From Salvia splendens (lineage: Eukaryota; Streptophyta; Magnoliopsida; Lamiales; Lamiaceae), in contig NC_056047.1 of NCBI RefSeq assembly GCF_004379255.2, positions 32,502,293-32,566,292 of the forward strand: a stretch of 64,000 nt of DNA. Direction: 5' to 3'. Made by a program: the position numbers and the translations under genes. The first letter of the stretch is position 1, and each line of letters begins with the position of its first letter. Below, piece after piece: positions 23,901 through 33,616 of this stretch. Below the pieces are notes generated by a model. It was not told where the DNA came from and did not search any database. It saw only the letters and a list, made by a program, of their open reading frames with translations.

Positions 23901-25596
23901 TTCTTCCTCCGCGCAGCACCCGGGGAATCCCTCCGAGGACGTACAGTCCAGAGAAGATAGGGGTGAAAAGCAGATACTCAGTGGCGAATCTTGCGAAAGC
24001 CAATCTCACAGAAATGGCTAAGGCATTCACTACAGCACTATATGAAGAAGAAGAAGAAGAAATTCCTCAAACTGCAGAGGAGGCCATGAAAATAGACCAT
24101 TGGAGGAAGGCAATGGTGGTGGAAATGAAAGCACTAATGAAGAGCGAGACATGGGAAGTGTGTGACAAACCAGAGGGGGTACGAGCTGTGGGATGCAGAT
24201 GGGTATTCACCATAAAGAGGAGGCCAGACGGGTAGGTCGAGCGATATACGGCAAGGCTGGTAGCGAAAGGGTACACTCAGACGTATGGAGTTGATTATGC
24301 CGAGACTTTTTCTCCAGTTGCCAAGATAAATACGATCAGGGTTCTCTTCTCCATTGCAGCCAATAAAGAAACATCAGTTTGATGTCACCAATGCCTTTCT
24401 ACATGGTGAACTCCCAAAGCCGATTTATATGGAGGCCCCACCAGGATTCTCAGAAGACTTTGAAGGAGGGAAAATATGCAGGCTAAAGAAAACTTTGTAT
24501 GGATTAAAGCAGTCGCCTCGAGCTTGGTCTGGAAGATTTACAGAAGTAATGAAGAAGTATGGGTACAATCAAAGCAATTCCGACCACACCTTGTTTCTGA
24601 AAAAAAGGGAAGGAAAGATCACCTGCCTTATCATCTATGTAGATGATATGATTCTTACTGGCGATGACAAGGAGGAAATCGAGAAGCTGAGATAGAATCT
24701 ATTTTCAGAATTTGAAATGAAGGACCTTGGACTACTGAAGTACTTTCTGGGAATAGAAGTGCTAAGATCTCGACAAGGAATCTTCATCAACCAAAGGAAG
24801 TATGTTCTCGATTTGTTAGCAGAAACTGGAATGCTGGACTGCAAGCCAGCAGATACGCCTATGGTCCAGAACCACGGTTTGCGGATAGTAGAAGGAGCTG
24901 AACCTACCCATCGTACGAGGTATCAACGTTTGGTTGGAAAGTTGATCTACTTATCTCATACTAGGCCTTACATAGCCTATGCCGTTAGAGTAGTTAGCCA
25001 GTTTATGCACCAACCACAGGCGGCCCATTGGGAAGCAGCTCTACTGATTGTCCGATATCAGAAGGGAACACCAGGACATGGAGTGATGTTCAAAAAGCAT
25101 GGACATATGGATATATACGGATACACAGCTGCTGATTGGGCAGGAAATCCGAATGATCGAAAGTCAACTGCAGGATACTTCACCTTTGTTGGAGGCAATT
25201 TAGTCACCTGGCGAAGTAAGAAACAAAAGGTGGTAGCTTTGTCAAGCACGGAGGCTGAGTTTCGAGGAATCAAAAGTGGGTTGACCGAGATCTTATGGCT
25301 AAAAAGACTAATGACTGAGTTAGAATTAATGCCCTCTAGTCCGTGCAGATTGTTCTGTGACAATAAGGCAACCATCAGCATATCAGATAACCCAGTGCAA
25401 CATGATCGGACAAAACATGTTGAAGTAGATCGGCATTTCATCAAGGATAACATAGAGGCAAGAATTGTGGAACTACCATTTGTCAGATCCGAAGATCAAC
25501 TAGCAGATATCCTCACCAAGGCTGTGGACTCAAGAAGCTTCCATGAAGTATTGGGCAAATTAAGTATGGACTATCCCCTACTTAACTTGAGGGGGA
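20939..25596 (+). pseudogene. copia-3 Gag-Pol polyprotein with six stops and a deletion
   Basis: Gag starts MADEAKAKLSDDHKPK at 20939. Protease (WIFDCGATDTMTY), GAG-pre-integrase (WHRRMGHPSPGYF), integrase (YTPEQNGVAERKNRIL), RT (YVDDMILTGDD) and RNase H (STEAEFRGI...CDNKATISI) are all recognisable. Stops lie at 21434 (TAG), 21686 (TAG), 23516 (TAA), 23609 (TAA), 24233 (TAG) and 24693 (TAG). A small deletion near 24362 shifts the frame between SIAANK and HQFDVTNAF. Most stops fall where Gln (CAA/CAG) is expected from family alignments, as in GYGIN-Q-KGYRC and YHT-Q-LRG. The frame after RNase H runs into the 3' LTR. Confidence 0.93.
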
Positions 25597-25597
25597 G

Positions 25598-25794
25598 TGT
25601 TGGAAAGAAATAAAAGAGGATCAAATCACAAGGAAGGAAATCATAGGAGATTTGTGATTGATTGATATTTACCGTGTAATTGGCAATTAGCATTAGGGTA
25701 AATCTTTACCAAATTTGTATAATTCACCTCCTATATAAAGGATTGTATATCATAGGAAGGATAATCAAGTTGAATAAAAATCGATATTTCAACA
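25598..25794 (+). repeat. 3' LTR of copia-3
   Basis: The repeat is identical to 20664-20860 and is followed by the TSD GTCAA. Confidence 0.97.
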
Positions 25795-26373
25795 GTCAAT
25801 ATTGAAATACTTTTACTTTTATTTATTGATTTATTTTATTACTAGTTGTACAAATTTGGTTATTGTATAAATTTGTACTTATATTTTTATTGCAATAAGA
25901 AATATATTTATCCATATATAGATTTACATTTTTAATCTTGAACATTTTACACTAAATTAATTTTTGATTTTTTTATTACTTTTAGTTATGAATTTGTTTT
26001 ATTCAATTATTATTATATTTATCCATATATCATTCCAATACTCATTGTGAAACGTTCTTCCAAAAAAGCCATTTGAATTATTTTATTTTAGTTATTAATT
26101 TAATTTATTTAATTATTATTATTTTGTCTTTATATATCATTTCAAAACTCGTGTAAATTATTCTTCCAAACATTCATGTGAGCCCCTCTTCTGAAAAATT
26201 CACTTGAACTAGTTCATTTTATTATGATTAATTATTATTTTTTATTATTTCTTTATTATTTGCTACTTTTTTATTGTGCTTCATTTTTTGTATATATATC
26301 CCACTAAGCATTGCAAAACTCTTCACAAACAAACTAACTTTCTTTTCATTCTTGTTTTGATAAATTTGGTTTC

Positions 26374-26523
26374 ATGGGTCCAAATTATCCAGACTATTGT
26401 CCTTTTTTACCAAACTCCCAATTTTTTTCAAATCGAGCTCAACTCCGCAATAGAGAAGCTCATATTGCTCTTCGAGAAGATTTGATTGAGCACATTTGGA
26501 TTAAATTTGGCACAAACAATTAA
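26374..26523 (+). CDS. 49-aa ORF with Harbinger transposase C-terminus, in a relic element
   Basis: The frame is open from MGPNYPDYCPFLPNSQFF to a TAA at 26521. Its last third (ALREDLIEHIWIKFGTNN) matches the C-terminus of the transposase in element A (ELQEDLIKHMWAKFGNE). The N-terminal part is unlike that transposase and could come from another ORF of the parent element. It probably arose by internal deletion that fused the two ends of the coding region. Expression and function are unknown. Confidence 0.45.
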   Translation: MGPNYPDYCPFLPNSQFFSNRAQLRNREAHIALREDLIEHIWIKFGTNN

Positions 26524-26942
26524 ATATGTACTAATGTTTATCTTGTTTAAGCTAGCTTTTTTTTAATTCTTCATTTATATTTTGGTTTGTTTATTTCTAT
26601 TATCGCCTTGTATTTTTTAATGTGTGTAATTTATTATTATATTGTGCTTTAATTCTTTGAATATCTAATATTTTCTGTTTTAAATTTGAATCATATATTT
26701 TTTTATTATAATTTTAGACATTATTTAATATATCTAAATTAACTATAAATTAAAATATTAATATAAAATATATGAAAAAGAAAATATTTAATTGGGTTGG
26801 GTTGGGGTTACTGATGGAAGTAAAAAAGTTGATGGGGGTTGAATTGGGGGAGAGTTGTGTATGTGGAGGATAGAGAAATGAATATTTTATTAAAAAGTTG
26901 ATTGGGGTTGGGTTGGGTGAGTGTCATGGATGGAGATAGTTA

Positions 26943-27474
26943 TGTTTGGAAGGCGTGAAGATCCGGGTATCTTTAAGATGGAATCCTGAAAATGAAATTG
27001 AATAAAAAAATGGTTGTATTGCAATTGATTTGGTTCTTTGCAACTGGGCATTAACACATGCCAGCAAATTTGGACTTGTATGACAATGGCATGTAGAATT
27101 AATACTATGAGTCAACCATTTATAGTTATAAAATATCTTATCTTGAAAACTTAAACCAGTTTTAGAAAGGAGCTATTTTAGTAATTTTACCTTTTTAAAA
27201 CTTTTACATTTTTATATACCATTTTTGTGTCAAATTCTTCTGAATTAGTAATGGCATGTGTATGAGTGTTTTGTTAGGATTATGCTAGACATAATTGAAT
27301 AGTATTGATTCTAAAAATTATAAACTTCGAGACAAATTCTGATATGTACCACGAACTTCGACAATAATTTTAAAAATCATAGACTTTTGAAAATGTGTAA
27401 TTTTCTCAACCGACTCAAATATATTTTACCTGAATGATATTGTATTGAAGTTCTAACTCTTGAATTTGACATTG
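26943..27474. other. AT-rich intergenic DNA
   Basis: No gene, RNA or clear repeat is seen in this stretch. Confidence 0.5.
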
Positions 27475-27666
27475 CCTATAATCAGGGGACGACGCAGAAA
27501 AAATTATCGATAGGAGCTGATATTTCTAAATTTTGTTTCAAAGTATAGTTTCTAATGTTTTAAATCATTTGTAAAGGCTTTTACACTATAATTTATTCTA
27601 AATTTGAATAAATTTCAAAAATTTATAAATGAAAATAGTTTTAAAATATTTTCATTGAGGGCTTTA

Positions 27667-28502
27667 GGCCATCCGCAACTCTGTCTCTTATCCGTCTCTT
27701 AACCGTCTCATCTATTAACTATTCATGGGCCCCACCGTACTTTTCACTCCATCTCTTAACTAAGAGACAATACCTGCAACCCATCATCTTTTAACCGTCT
27801 CTTAACCATCTCATCCCTTAACTATTCATTCAATTTCATTTTTTATTTTATTTACAACAAATTCAATTAATAAAAACACACTTCATTAAATTAAATAAAA
27901 TAAAATTAAACATAAAATCCTAAAAAAAATACATACTTAAATTCCTAAAAAAATAAATAAAAAAGACATAATTTAAAAAATACATAATTTAAAACTCAAA
28001 TAAGCCGGAGAAAGAGTTGATTTGAGATGGATTTGCTCAAATGAATCCATGAATGGATCCATGGATGGATTAAATTTGGGAGAAGAATAAAAGAAATGAT
28101 TTGAGATGAAAATTGGAGAGGAAAGCGAGATGATTTGAGAAGAATAGATGTGTGTTTGTGTGTGTAATGATAATGAAAGAGGAGTATTTATAGAATAAAA
28201 AAAGAAAATTAAAATTAAAAAAATAAACGTTGAACGGTCATATTACCGTTTTTAATTTTTAAATTTTTTTTAAATTATTAAAATCGAATTTTTTAAAAAT
28301 GATTTATTGCGTCAGCGTCACGACGCCCACTCGCGGGCCGGCGAGTGGGCGTCACGCCTAGCGCCACCGCGCGCCAGCTGTCTCGGAGGGACGAGCGTCT
28401 CGGCGAGACAGGGACGAGACGGGACGTTGCAACGCATCTCTTAACCGTCTCATCTCGGAGAGACGAGATAAGAGACGATTAAGAGATGCGTGGCGGATGC
28501 TC
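27667..28502 (-). mobile_element. Harbinger-type deletion derivative C
   Basis: TTA flanks the element at 27664-27666 and 28503-28505. The left end is GGCCATCCGCAACTC and the right end, read from the other strand, is GAGCATCCGCCACGC. The ends are packed with GTCTCTTAACCGTCTC repeats and their complements. No ORF of length remains. The promoter side on the minus strand has the same palindromes and TATA box as the ORF1-only elements B1/B2, so C is an internally deleted relative of such an element. Confidence 0.82.
28184..28349 (-). promoter_or_regulatory. conserved 5' control module of element C
   Basis: On the minus strand come the GC palindrome (28326-28349), TGACGCAAT, the palindrome AACGGTCATATTACCGTT (28233-28250, plus-strand reading), and the TATA box (28184-28193). 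Order and spacing match elements B1 and B2 although the body of the element is gone. Confidence 0.6.
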
Positions 28503-28546
28503 TTAGCCCTACCCCTCTACCACATGGGTCCGCCCCTGGTTATAAT

Positions 28547-28828
28547 AAATGTTAATAGAATAAAATATGCCTTGTAGATATGTCGGGTTGGAAGATTGAC
28601 CCGCCGTGATAAATTGACACCAAATTTAGAGTTTGCGAGTCTTAAGACAACCTTAAAATTCGATAGAAATATCATTATACACCCAAAGTTCATGATTTCT
28701 AAGATCAAAATCTCCCTCCCTCCTAAAAAAACAAACAAACAAAAAAATATATATAAGAGTTTTGTCTATATCTATGCTTACTATATTATTAAAGAGGGAG
28801 TTTTGCAACCAACATGGTTGGCGGGGTC
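28547..28828. other. short intergenic spacer
   Basis: AT-rich DNA with no recognised feature. Confidence 0.4.
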
Positions 28829-28831
28829 TAA

Positions 28832-30698
28832 GAGCATCTCCAGTGGGCGGAGGTCCCACTCGGACATCCACTAGGACTTCCCAAAAACACCTCCTGCCAC
28901 GTCACTAGGACTTCCCATCTCACTGCCACGTCACTAGGACATCCCCTTCACAATCCGCCCTTCCCATCGCCCTTCCCACTAGGACTTCCCGCAATAAAAA
29001 AATTACAAATTTACAAATAAAGCAATTTACGTTTACGGAAATAAAATTTCAACAGAATACGAACGGGAAAAATTAACAACTTCATTTAAAAAAAACATAC
29101 ATGAATAAAACAAAAAAAAGTACTAACATCAACGTCAACCCTTCCGCGTCCAAACCTCTTCGATAATATCGTTCTGAAGTCGAACATGGGCATCTGTTTG
29201 CCGCATGTCGGCAAATGCACGCATCCGCTCGACCTCTCCATGAGGTCCCCCCATATTCACATTCGCCGTGGCCACGCCGTGACTTAGACCTGCACCCGTA
29301 TCATCTTCATTGGTCCATTGAGTCAGTTCCGCAGCTTCATTTTCGACAATCATGTTGTGCATTATGATACATGCGTACATGAAATCGCCGATGTTGGGAA
29401 TATACCACTGCCGTGCAGGATCCTTGACTACCGCACATCGACTCTGGAGCACACCAAATGCCCGCTCCACATCCTTGCGCGCTGCTTCCTGACGGCTCGC
29501 AAACTTCTTTTATCCGAGCGGATGCTTGATTGTCTTCACAAAGACGGGCCAGTTTGGGTATATCCCATCCGCCAAATAGTATCCCATATTGTGCTAGTTG
29601 CCGTTGGCGAATAAACTGATGGCGGGACCAACGCCATTGCACTGAGCATTGAACAGGGGCGACGACTGGAGAACGTTGATGTCGTTGTTCGACCCGGCGA
29701 CTCCAAAATAAGCATGCCATATCCACGGCCGGTAGTCAGCTACAACTTCAAGGATCATCGTGGGATGCTTGGCTTTGAAGCCAGTAGTGTACATCCCCTT
29801 CCAGGCGGCGGGGCAGTTCTTCCACTCCCAATGCATACAATCTATGCTGCCCAACATCCCAGGGAACCCGTGCACCGACCCATGCATATCTATCAGACTC
29901 TGGCAGTCTTCGGGGCTCGGACTTCGAAGATACCGCTCACCGAATATCGCTCTCACGCCCGTGCAAAAATTCTGCAGACACTCGACGGCTGTCGACTCGC
30001 CAATATGGAGGTACTCGTCGAACATGTCGGCCGCGCCTCCGTACGCCAGTTGTCTGATTGCGACAGTGCACTTCTGTAAGGGCGTGAGTCCGGGTTTGCC
30101 AGCTGCATCCTCCCTGATTCTAAAATACAGGTATCTTCTCTCTAAAGCACCCACGATATGGATAAACAGCGGACGATGCATCCTAAAACGTCGCTGGAAT
30201 AAGGCATCCCCAAAACGCGGCTGCGGAGCGAAGTAGTCCTGATACAACCGAATATGTGCAGCAATGTGGTCACGGGGTATTATAGTTCGATGACGGATCG
30301 GCCGATGTACCGCCGCCTGCTGCCTCCGCTGCTCCCTCTGGTGTAGCAGCCTATCTATCGCACCTTCCACAGCGACCTCCAATTCATCCTCGCTATCACT
30401 GTCACTAGCCATTGTAGATATACTTGAAAATAGAGATGTAGAGAGAGAAACTTGTTAACACAAGTGGTGCGAAAGAAATGAAGTTCAACGAGCCGTATAT
30501 ATAGAGTTAAAAAAAATTAATATACCGGACGTCCGACCCACGCCACAATGGCGGACGTCCGCCCGCCCGTCGCCGCAACGTCCGAGGACATCCGACGTCC
30601 TTACGGGACGTCCGTATCCGAGTTGAAACTCCACAATGGCGGACGTCCCGGTCGCCCGTCGCGGATGTCCGACCGGACGTCCGCCATTGGAGATGCTC
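28832..30698 (-). mobile_element. PIF/Harbinger element E, transposase-only
   Basis: TAA flanks the element at 28829-28831 and 30699-30701. The ends GAGCATCTCCAGTGG and, from the other strand, GAGCATCTCCAATGG pair closely. The promoter-side end (30530-30698) carries many GGACGTCC palindromes. A TATA-like CTATATATAC lies near 30497-30506 on the minus strand. The only gene is a transposase. The length is 1867 bp. Confidence 0.9.
29135..30412 (-). pseudogene. Harbinger DDE transposase, two nonsense codons
   Basis: The frame of 425 codons begins MASDSDSEDELEVAVEG and ends EEVWTRKG. It holds the RRRFRMHRPLFIHIV helix region, GSIDCMHWEWKNCP (first Asp), AGSNNDINVL (second Asp) and DVERAFGVLQSR (Glu), so the catalytic triad is intact. 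Only two in-frame stops interrupt it: TAG at 29594-29596 after LFANGN and TAA at 29510-29512 after KHPLG. No frameshift is needed to read the rest. It is the best-preserved transposase in the window. Confidence 0.92.
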
Positions 30699-30701
30699 TA
30701 A

Positions 30702-32230
30702 CACCCCTTAAGTATGAGGTCAAGTGTTCGATCTTTGTTCATGTGAATGGAGCAAAGAATTTGGCCAGTCCCCTACTGCTTAGTGTGTTGCCTGTTGGGT
30801 CCAAACCTAAAAAAAAGAGAGAAGGAGTTTTTCAATTTTCATTTTTTTCTTTTAAAAAAATAAAGGCTGAAACCATGAGTGGTGAGCAGAAGATCACAAT
30901 GCAGGAAAACCAAATACAAAAGCCAGCGTCAACAACAAAAGGCAATTAATGTGCACCCAAAAGCCAACAAGACCATCATGGTGAGGCTAAAGAACCTAGG
31001 AGAAAGCCAACTAAAAAAAATCAAGCAACCCAGAAGAGAAAAAAACACTTGTATTAAGGCCTTTAAGATTGGATCAACTCTCACAAAAAATCTCTTTTGG
31101 AAAGGGAGAATTTGGGGGCCAATATCTTGTCCACAATATTAGTCGCCAAATCAATTTTTTCTTCTCGAGCTCCCAATTCGGCACAAAACCTTGGAAGATC
31201 ATTTTATTCCGAATATCGCATATCGAACATGAGATAAAACAGAACAAAGAAATCCACAACTTTTTATTGGCTTTGTGAAGAGGAGATCTATTAAAAATTG
31301 ATTTCTTTGTAATTTAATTATAAAATATTAATTAATAGTATATTCACTAATCACTAACATTAAATGTGAACATATTGAATTAAAAACGTAATAGTATTAA
31401 CTAAATACTTTTAAATTTTTACTTCAAAGGTTTGGTGTTTTATTTCTTTTCCCTTTCATCTTTTAAACACGTTTGTTTTATTTTACATTAATGTAAAATA
31501 AAATAAAAACTAAAAAGAGATTTTAAATTGCCTACTCTGCATTTACAAGGAGTGCAATATGTGTAAATACAAGCTATACTCCAAAGTGAGTGAAAAATGG
31601 ATCCCATCTAGTTAGATTGAAAAACATTTCTTTAAATAAAAATGTTTATATTTTTAAGAGATGGATAAAAAAGAAAAAAAGTTTTTTTTTTTTTATTTTT
31701 AGAGGAGGGAGTATATTTCGGCCAACCAAACCAATAAAATTACGTGATTTGAAAAATATAGTAATGAACAGCAGGAATCAAAACACGTGCTTTGAATAGA
31801 ATATTTTTCATTTCCTCAACTTTGACTATGAAAAATGGAAATCTTTAGAAAATTATATATGTATTTATCGCCCAACCAATCCAGTAAAATAAGAACCTGT
31901 CAATTTTTTAAAAGTTTATGTATAATAAGCAACCATTCAAAATCAACTAATCACGCAAGTTATATATGAATTCTTGCTACTGATTCGACGATTGATGGTG
32001 AAATATGATCTATCAGCATTAATATCAAAAGTTCTAAACACTATTGGCATTCACAGTAATGAAATAAAATCAGCTTTATTTTTAGTCACAATTTTTTTTA
32101 CCTATTTGTATAGTTTGATAAATTACTATTTTTTTTTATTTTAAAATTATAAAACAAATAAAATTGCAAAATATGAAGGAAAGAACATAAATATGAAGAA
32201 ATTAATTACATCGCCTTCATTTGGGATTTC
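30702..32230. other. intergenic DNA, AT-rich
   Basis: No gene is supported. A GAGGAGGGAGTATA string near 31702-31715 looks like the end of a decayed Stowaway element. Short open frames here have no recognisable motifs. Confidence 0.5.
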
Positions 32231-32980
32231 ACGTTGATTAGACATGTTTCGGAGCCAGCCACCGATTACGGTTCGGAACCGTCGGTTCAACTGATTCGAA
32301 CCTTGAGTGTATTTTGCGGATACGGTTCGGTTCAAAAACTACCAGTTCCGAACCGGTGCCTTTTCGCCGATTTCACGGTTTTCTGATGGTTTTCGAAATT
32401 TCTCGTTCCTCTTCAATTTCACGATAATTTTCCTCCAAATTTCACGATATTTCTCACTATTTCTCTAATTTACATAGGATCACAAACGTAATTTATATAG
32501 GAATCACCCAAAATTAATCATTTAACATGACATGTCTTCTAGTAAGACCTTACTCAACTCCACAAAGATATTTTTCCTGCGTTGATTAGAGCAGTCACAA
32601 TGGGGCACCGAGATAGTTTGGGTATATATAGCTCAATTGATGAATATGAGTGAAATTGAACATTTGTGTATTGATAAGACCATTTGTGCAGGAGAACAAA
32701 GATCAGATGCCATGTTTAGCGGTTCACAGTATGCAAGTGTGTTTAATTTGATGTAAAAATGTTTAATTTTATCAAAGTGTAAGCAATTTTATTAGCAGTT
32801 GAATATGTAATTTTGTCTTATTTATGGAAAGTTCTGAAATCACATAGCTACGTCAAAAAATATACTTAAAATATACTCAAATTTTCATTTCTTACAAATT
32901 TCTGAACGCGACAAATTTATGGGAGATAATTTTGATGTGATTTTGTTTTGAGAGGCCTAATTTGATTTGTGTGTTTGAGC

Positions 32981-33608
32981 TAGGGGTTGGTAGGTACGGT
33001 ATACCTTACCGAAACCACCATACCGTATACGTTACCGTAAATTCGGTATGCGAAAAAATCATACATTTATCTTACCAAAATTTTCGGTATACCGAGCTTC
33101 GGTATACCTTATTTTCGGTATGGAGAATTTTCATACCGATATCGTACCTTATTTTCGGTATGCCGGATCAAAGTTCGGTATACCATACTTTTGCTGTATA
33201 CCTTACTTTCAATATCAATGAAAATTGAATATTTGAGTTTTTAGAATACTATTTATATTTTATAGTAATTTAAATAATATACGGGGTATTAAATAGTACT
33301 AGTTATTTTATTCATATTATATTATATTTCACAATAAATTTTATAATTTAAAAATATATAAAATACTTTATATATTATTATATTCATATTTTACGGTATA
33401 TACCTTAAATTACGGTATATACTGAATTTCGGTATGCCGCGGTATACCGCGATATATAAAAATTCATACATTTACCTTACCGAAATATTTCAGTAAGGTA
33501 TCATACCGTACCGAAAATCATGGTATACCAAAAAATCGGTATTTTTGGTATTTTTTCGGTACGATAAGGCCGGTATTTCGGCATTTCGGTATTTTTTTCC
33601 CAGTCCTA
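32981..33608. mobile_element. non-autonomous hAT-like element X2, rich in GGTATACC
   Basis: The left end TAGGGGTTGGTAGG and the right end CCCAGTCCTA (TAGGACTGGG on the other strand) are hAT-like. GTTTGAGC and ATTTGAGC (33609-33616) flank it as an 8-bp duplication with one mismatch. The inside is filled with repeats of TTCGGTATACC and the palindrome GGTATACC. A second member of the family is at 42787-43624. It has no coding sequence. Confidence 0.78.
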
Positions 33609-33616
33609 ATTTGAGC

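Larger units (their letters stand above)
20664..25794 (+). mobile_element. full-length Ty1/copia retrotransposon (copia-3)
   Basis: Identical 197-bp LTRs (20664-20860 and 25598-25794) flank the element, with TSD GTCAA at 20659-20663 and 25795-25799. The primer-binding site TGGCATCAGAGCC (20861-20873) touches the 5' LTR and a polypurine tract TTGAGGGGGAG (25587-25597) touches the 3' LTR. Gag and the zinc knuckle (CSHCGKNKHTKESCF...WW) resemble the Ale/Retrofit lineage. The coding region is riddled with stops although the LTRs are identical. Confidence 0.96.
20490..26939 (+). mobile_element. Harbinger-derived non-autonomous element, split by copia-3
   Basis: TTA occurs at 20487-20489 and 26940-26942. 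The left end GACCACCTCCATCGGTGACA and the right end read from the other strand (CTATCTCCATCCATGACA) pair imperfectly. The inner arms then share AACCCAACCCAACC. Removing the copia insertion (20664-25794 plus one TSD) leaves about 1.3 kb of AT-rich DNA. It contains a 49-codon ORF that ends like a Harbinger transposase. Confidence 0.65.
27483..28538. mobile_element. small hAT-like element D, host of element C
   Basis: The left end CAGGGGACGACGC and the right end GTCCGCCCCTG form short inverted ends (CAGGGGCGGAC type). The flanks are CCTATAAT (27475-27482) and GTTATAAT (28539-28546), an 8-bp duplication with two differences. Without the inner Harbinger derivative it is about 220 bp and has no coding sequence. 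Confidence 0.55.
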
